NCBI GenBank assembly: GCA_020852655.1
Contig: JADZAI010000034.1
Span: 62,001-126,000, forward strand
DNA from: Alphaproteobacteria bacterium
Lineage (GTDB): Bacteria > Pseudomonadota > Alphaproteobacteria > Micropepsales > Micropepsaceae
Direction of reading: 5' to 3'
Length of the DNA stretch: 64,000 nt
The position numbers and the translations under genes are program-made. Position 1 is the stretch's first letter, and each line of letters begins with the position of its first letter. Of the stretch, positions 59,924 through 64,000 are shown in pieces. The notes under the pieces were generated by a model. It did not search any database and was not told where the DNA came from. It saw only the letters and a program-made list of their open reading frames with translations.

Positions 59924-60504
59924 ACGACAACCAGCCAAGCGCGCGGCGCATGCCGGTCTGGCTCCGCCAAATGCTGGAGTTCGGCCCGGTGCTCGTCTTC
60001 TTCCTCGTCATGGTGACGACGAATGTCTTCATCGCCACCGGCGTGCTGATGGGGCTGATGACGCTGTCGGCGCTGGCCGCCTATGCGCTGGAGGGCCGCG
60101 TCTCGGGCCTCATCCTGTTCGGGCTCGTCGCCGTCTGGGTGTTCGGCACGCTGACGCTGGTGCTGCGCGACGAGACCTTCATCAAGATCCGCCCGTCGAT
60201 CCAGTTCTCCGCGATGGCGGTCATCCTGGTCTTCGGCCTCGCGATCGGGCGGCTCTTCCTGCGCTCGATCTTCGAGTATGCGTTCAAGGTCGACGATGCC
60301 GGCTGGCGGGCGCTGACCTGGCGCATGGCCGGCTTCTTCGTCTTCCTCGCCGCCGCCAACCACCTCGTCTGGACGAATTTCTCGACCGAGGTCTGGGGCG
60401 GCTACAAGCTGATCGGCGTGCCGCTGATGACGGTCGCCTTCATGCTGGCGCAGACGCCGCTGCTGCTGCGCCACGCCCTGCCGGAACCCAAGGACGGCGG
60501 CTGA
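59920..60504 (+). CDS. yciB: Inner-membrane septation protein A family
   Basis: 194 residues from a TTG at 59920 that overlaps the GH29 stop (TTGA), or 184 from the ATG at 59950. Five or six hydrophobic segments. EFGPVLVFFLVMVTTNVFIA, LVLRDETFIKIRPSI and AANHLVWTNFSTEVWGGYKL are the YciB/IspZ family pattern; disruption in other bacteria affects septation. Last gene of the dapF operon. Confidence 0.92.
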   Translation: MNDNQPSARRMPVWLRQMLEFGPVLVFFLVMVTTNVFIATGVLMGLMTLSALAAYALEGRVSGLILFGLVAVWVFGTLTLVLRDETFIKIRPSIQFSAMAVILVFGLAIGRLFLRSIFEYAFKVDDAGWRALTWRMAGFFVFLAAANHLVWTNFSTEVWGGYKLIGVPLMTVAFMLAQTPLLLRHALPEPKDGG

Positions 60505-60516
60505 GGCCCCGGCGCG

Positions 60517-61140
60517 CTATTTCGCGCGGCTGGCCAGTATTTCGAGCTGGCGGCGCATCTCGTCGATCTGCGACTTGAGTTCGGAGATTTCCTCGTCCGC
60601 CTTTGCCGGCGGCGGCGTTTCGTCGGCGGCCGGCGCCGGCGAATCCTCGCTCCGCGCGCCCTGTCCGGCGAAGCGGCCGAAGGGCGAGAACATCTTCATC
60701 GCGCGCTGGAACATCTGGACGTTCTGGCGGGCGAGATCCTCGAAGCCCGGGATCGCCATCTTGCCGCCGAGCGCTTCGGCGAAGTTCTGCCGCATCGTCT
60801 CGGCATTCTTCGCAAGGCTCTCCATGCTGAGTTCCAGATAGGAGGGCACGAAAGCCTGCATGCGGTCGCCGTAGAACTGGATGAGCTGGCGCAGGAAGCG
60901 GATCGGCAGCAGGTTCTGCCCGCTCTTGCCCTCTTCCTCGAAGATGATCGGGGCGAGCACCGAGCGCGTGATGTCTTCGTTGGTCTTGGCGTCGTAGACG
61001 TTAAACTCGACGCCCTCCTTCACCATGTCGCGCAGATGCTCGAGCGTCACGTAGCTGGACGTAGCCGTATTATAGAGCCGCCGGTTGGCGTATTTCTTGA
61101 TCGTGATGGGGCCCTCCGCCCCCTTTTTGCCGCCGGCCAC
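60517..61140 (-). CDS. phaR: Polyhydroxyalkanoate synthesis repressor PhaR
   Basis: 207 residues from a GTG at 61140 preceded by GGGGGAAGCGA. The PHB accumulation DNA-binding domain is TIKKYANRRLYNTATSSYVT, LEHLRDMVKEGVEFNVYDAK, and the second domain contains LLPIRFLRQLIQFYGDRMQA. PhaR binds PHB granules and DNA, repressing phasin and its own gene until polymer forms. Divergent from phaA over a 404-base region rich in TTGC/GCAA dyads. Confidence 0.95.
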   Translation of the reverse strand: MAGGKKGAEGPITIKKYANRRLYNTATSSYVTLEHLRDMVKEGVEFNVYDAKTNEDITRSVLAPIIFEEEGKSGQNLLPIRFLRQLIQFYGDRMQAFVPSYLELSMESLAKNAETMRQNFAEALGGKMAIPGFEDLARQNVQMFQRAMKMFSPFGRFAGQGARSEDSPAPAADETPPPAKADEEISELKSQIDEMRRQLEILASRAK

Positions 61141-62720
<1,580 letters not shown>

Positions 62721-62750
62721 AGCGTAGCATTCGGGGTTTGGGAGGACGGG

Positions 62751-63473
62751 ATGTCCAAAGTTGCGTTGGTGACCGGCGGTACGCGCGGGATCGGTGAAGC
62801 GATCTCAAAGGGGCTGAAGGCCGCCGGCCTCAAGGTGGCGGCGAATTATTCGGGCAACGACGCCGCCGCGGCGAAGTTCAAGGAAGAGACCGGCATCCCG
62901 GTCTACAAATTCGACGTCGGCGACTTCGACGCCGTCTCCGCCGCCGTCAAGCAGATCGAGGCCGATCTCGGCCCGGTCGAGGTGCTGGTCAACAATGCCG
63001 GCATCACCCGCGACGGCTTCCTGCACAAGATGACGCCCGAGCAGTGGCGCGAGGTCATCCGCGTCGACCTCGACAGCGTGTTCAACACCTCGCGCTGCGT
63101 CATCGAGGGCATGCGGACGCGCGGCTACGGCCGCATCGTCAACATCTCCTCGATCAACGGCCAGAAGGGCCAGATCGGCCAGTCGAACTATTCCGCGGCG
63201 AAGGCCGGCATCATCGGCTTCACCAAGGCGCTGGCCCAGGAAGGCGCGGCCAAGGGCATCACCGTCAACGTGATCGCCCCTGGCTACATCAGGACCGAGA
63301 TGGTCGCCGCGATGAAGCCGGACGCGCTGGCGAAGGTGGTCGCGACCATTCCGTGCGGCCGCCTCGGCGAAGCCGACGAGATCGCCCGCGGCGTGCTGTT
63401 CCTGGTGGAGGACCCGGGCTTCATCAACGGCTCGACCCTCACTATCAACGGCTCGCAATACATCGCGGGGTGA
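62751..63473 (+). CDS. phaB: Acetoacetyl-CoA reductase
   Basis: 240 residues of a classical SDR: VTGGTRGIGEAISKGLKAAG, NNAGITRDGFLHKMTPEQW, catalytic Ser in VNISSINGQKGQIGQ, YSAAKAGIIGFTKALAQE and GSTLTINGSQYIAG. It makes (R)-3-hydroxybutyryl-CoA with NADPH, used by PHB synthase and by crotonase-type steps of the ethylmalonyl-CoA pathway. No phaC is in the window. Confidence 0.96.
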   Translation: MSKVALVTGGTRGIGEAISKGLKAAGLKVAANYSGNDAAAAKFKEETGIPVYKFDVGDFDAVSAAVKQIEADLGPVEVLVNNAGITRDGFLHKMTPEQWREVIRVDLDSVFNTSRCVIEGMRTRGYGRIVNISSINGQKGQIGQSNYSAAKAGIIGFTKALAQEGAAKGITVNVIAPGYIRTEMVAAMKPDALAKVVATIPCGRLGEADEIARGVLFLVEDPGFINGSTLTINGSQYIAG

Positions 63474-63479
63474 CCTGAA

Positions 63480-63510
63480 CCTCCCCTGCGAGCGCAGCTC
63501 GCGGGGGAGG
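63480..63510. repeat. Palindromic repeat after phaB
   Basis: CCTCCCC (63480-63486), GCGAGC-GCA-GCTCGC (63488-63502) and GGGGGAGG (63503-63510) form one hairpin, seven bases after the phaB stop. It matches the palindrome family found at 29.27, 32.06 and 48.25 kb. No T-run follows, so it is not a classical terminator. Confidence 0.6.
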
Positions 63511-63584
63511 ATCAAAACGCCGCGGCGTTATGACGCGCCGGGTAATTGCGGCAGGCTGAAGGCATCGCCACCATCTGTCCCGTC

Positions 63585-64000
63585 ATGAGGGACCGGACGA
63601 TCACGATCTACGCCGCCACCAATTTGCCGCCGATGCTGATCGGGGCGGTGCGCGATCTGCGCGCCGTCTGGGCGGCCGAGGAGCTGAAGCTCCCCTATCA
63701 CCTGCACTGGCTCGACGCGCAGAACGGCGAGCATCGGGCGGACTGGTTCCGCGCCTTCAACCCGTTCCAGAAATTCCCTGCGATCGACGACGGCGGGACG
63801 GCGCTGTTCGAGTCCGGCGCCATCGTCGCCTATCTCGCCGACAAGGCACGGCGGCTGATCCCGCCGCCCGGCGCGCTGGAGCGCACCCAGCACGACCAGT
63901 GGATCTATGCCGCGGTCAATACGATCGAACCGTCGGTCTTCGACCTCTTCGTGCTGGGCATGATGCCACCCGACATGCCGGGCCTCGCCGAGCGGCGCGA
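63585..64000 (+). CDS. Glutathione S-transferase, cut by the window end
   Basis: About 138 residues visible from the ATG at 63585; the reading frame runs off the right edge. The thioredoxin-like N-terminal half has WAAEELKLPYHLHWLD, FNPFQKFPAIDDGGTALFES (cis-Pro and ES glutathione-binding motif) and GAIVAYLADKARRLIPP. The helical C-terminal domain begins at HDQWIYAAVNTIEPSVFDL. Substrate unknown. Confidence 0.88.
   Translation, partial: MRDRTITIYAATNLPPMLIGAVRDLRAVWAAEELKLPYHLHWLDAQNGEHRADWFRAFNPFQKFPAIDDGGTALFESGAIVAYLADKARRLIPPPGALERTQHDQWIYAAVNTIEPSVFDLFVLGMMPPDMPGLAERR

Overview
The window is high-GC DNA (roughly two thirds G+C) from an alphaproteobacterium. The evidence is the alpha-specific DUF2794 gene, the rpsP-rimM-trmD-rplS and dapF-mtaB-ftsY-yciB orders, a GTTC-N7-GTTC LexA box before dinB, PhaR/phaA/phaB polyhydroxybutyrate genes, ethylmalonyl-CoA-pathway-type genes, and frequent GTG/TTG starts with 4-base gene overlaps. 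I cannot name the genus. I saw no rRNA, tRNA, CRISPR array, transposase or phage gene.

Layout. 1-5.8 kb: secreted proteins (trypsin-like protease, LprI-like protein, Dsb-like thioredoxin-fold protein), zapE, a MocR-type regulator with a perfect operator-like dyad, and a VanX-type dipeptidase. 5.8-12.3 kb: iron-containing alcohol dehydrogenase, cytochrome bd (cydAB, CIO-like short Q-loop), an orphan DUF433 protein, mdh and a DUF1223 protein. 12.3-20.5 kb (minus strand): a tight operon for a Gld-like ABC exporter (ATPase, permease, GldG-like and DUF4340 auxiliary proteins) ending in a methyltransferase and a PaaK-like ligase, preceded by an SDR and a membrane protein. 20.8-30.5 kb: O-methyltransferase, GNAT, an MaoC-type mesaconyl-CoA hydratase and a CitE-like malyl-CoA lyase/thioesterase separated by two TPR proteins, pyridoxal kinase, PhyH dioxygenase, NTF2-like protein, an aspartate-semialdehyde dehydrogenase homologue with Pro in place of the catalytic Cys, a VOC protein and a DUF1287 protein.

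30.6-36.5 kb: leuC, leuD and leuB, with a three-gene opposite-strand module between leuC and leuD (two secreted proteins carrying three copies of one Cys-containing domain, plus a DUF2161 nuclease-like protein). 36.5-44.7 kb: dinB with an SOS box, vapBC with an operator dyad, small enzymes (YjbR/MmcQ, pterin dehydratase, zincin, thpR), a Bax-inhibitor-1 family protein with a hairpin over its ribosome-binding site and a clear terminator, DUF2794, an MFS exporter and an isolated SUKH-3-like immunity gene. 44.7-48.2 kb: rplS-trmD-rimM-rpsP-ffh. 48.6-55.4 kb: cupin, unknown secreted and membrane proteins, arfB, prolyl oligopeptidase, GST and ogt. 55.4-60.5 kb: dapF-mtaB-ftsY-[GH29 fucosidase]-yciB, every junction a 4-base overlap. 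60.5-64 kb: phaR, phaA, phaB and a GST cut by the window end.

Two dispersed non-coding repeat families stand out. One is a palindrome family with CCTTCCCC/GGGGAAGG-type stems (about 29.27, 32.06, 48.25 and 63.48 kb). The other is bounded by TGTCATC/GATGACA ends (35.27 and 50.47 kb, with a half copy at 52.90 kb). The most notable single observations are the Cys-to-Pro asd homologue, the three-copy secreted-domain module between leuC and leuD, and the fucosidase embedded in the ftsY operon.
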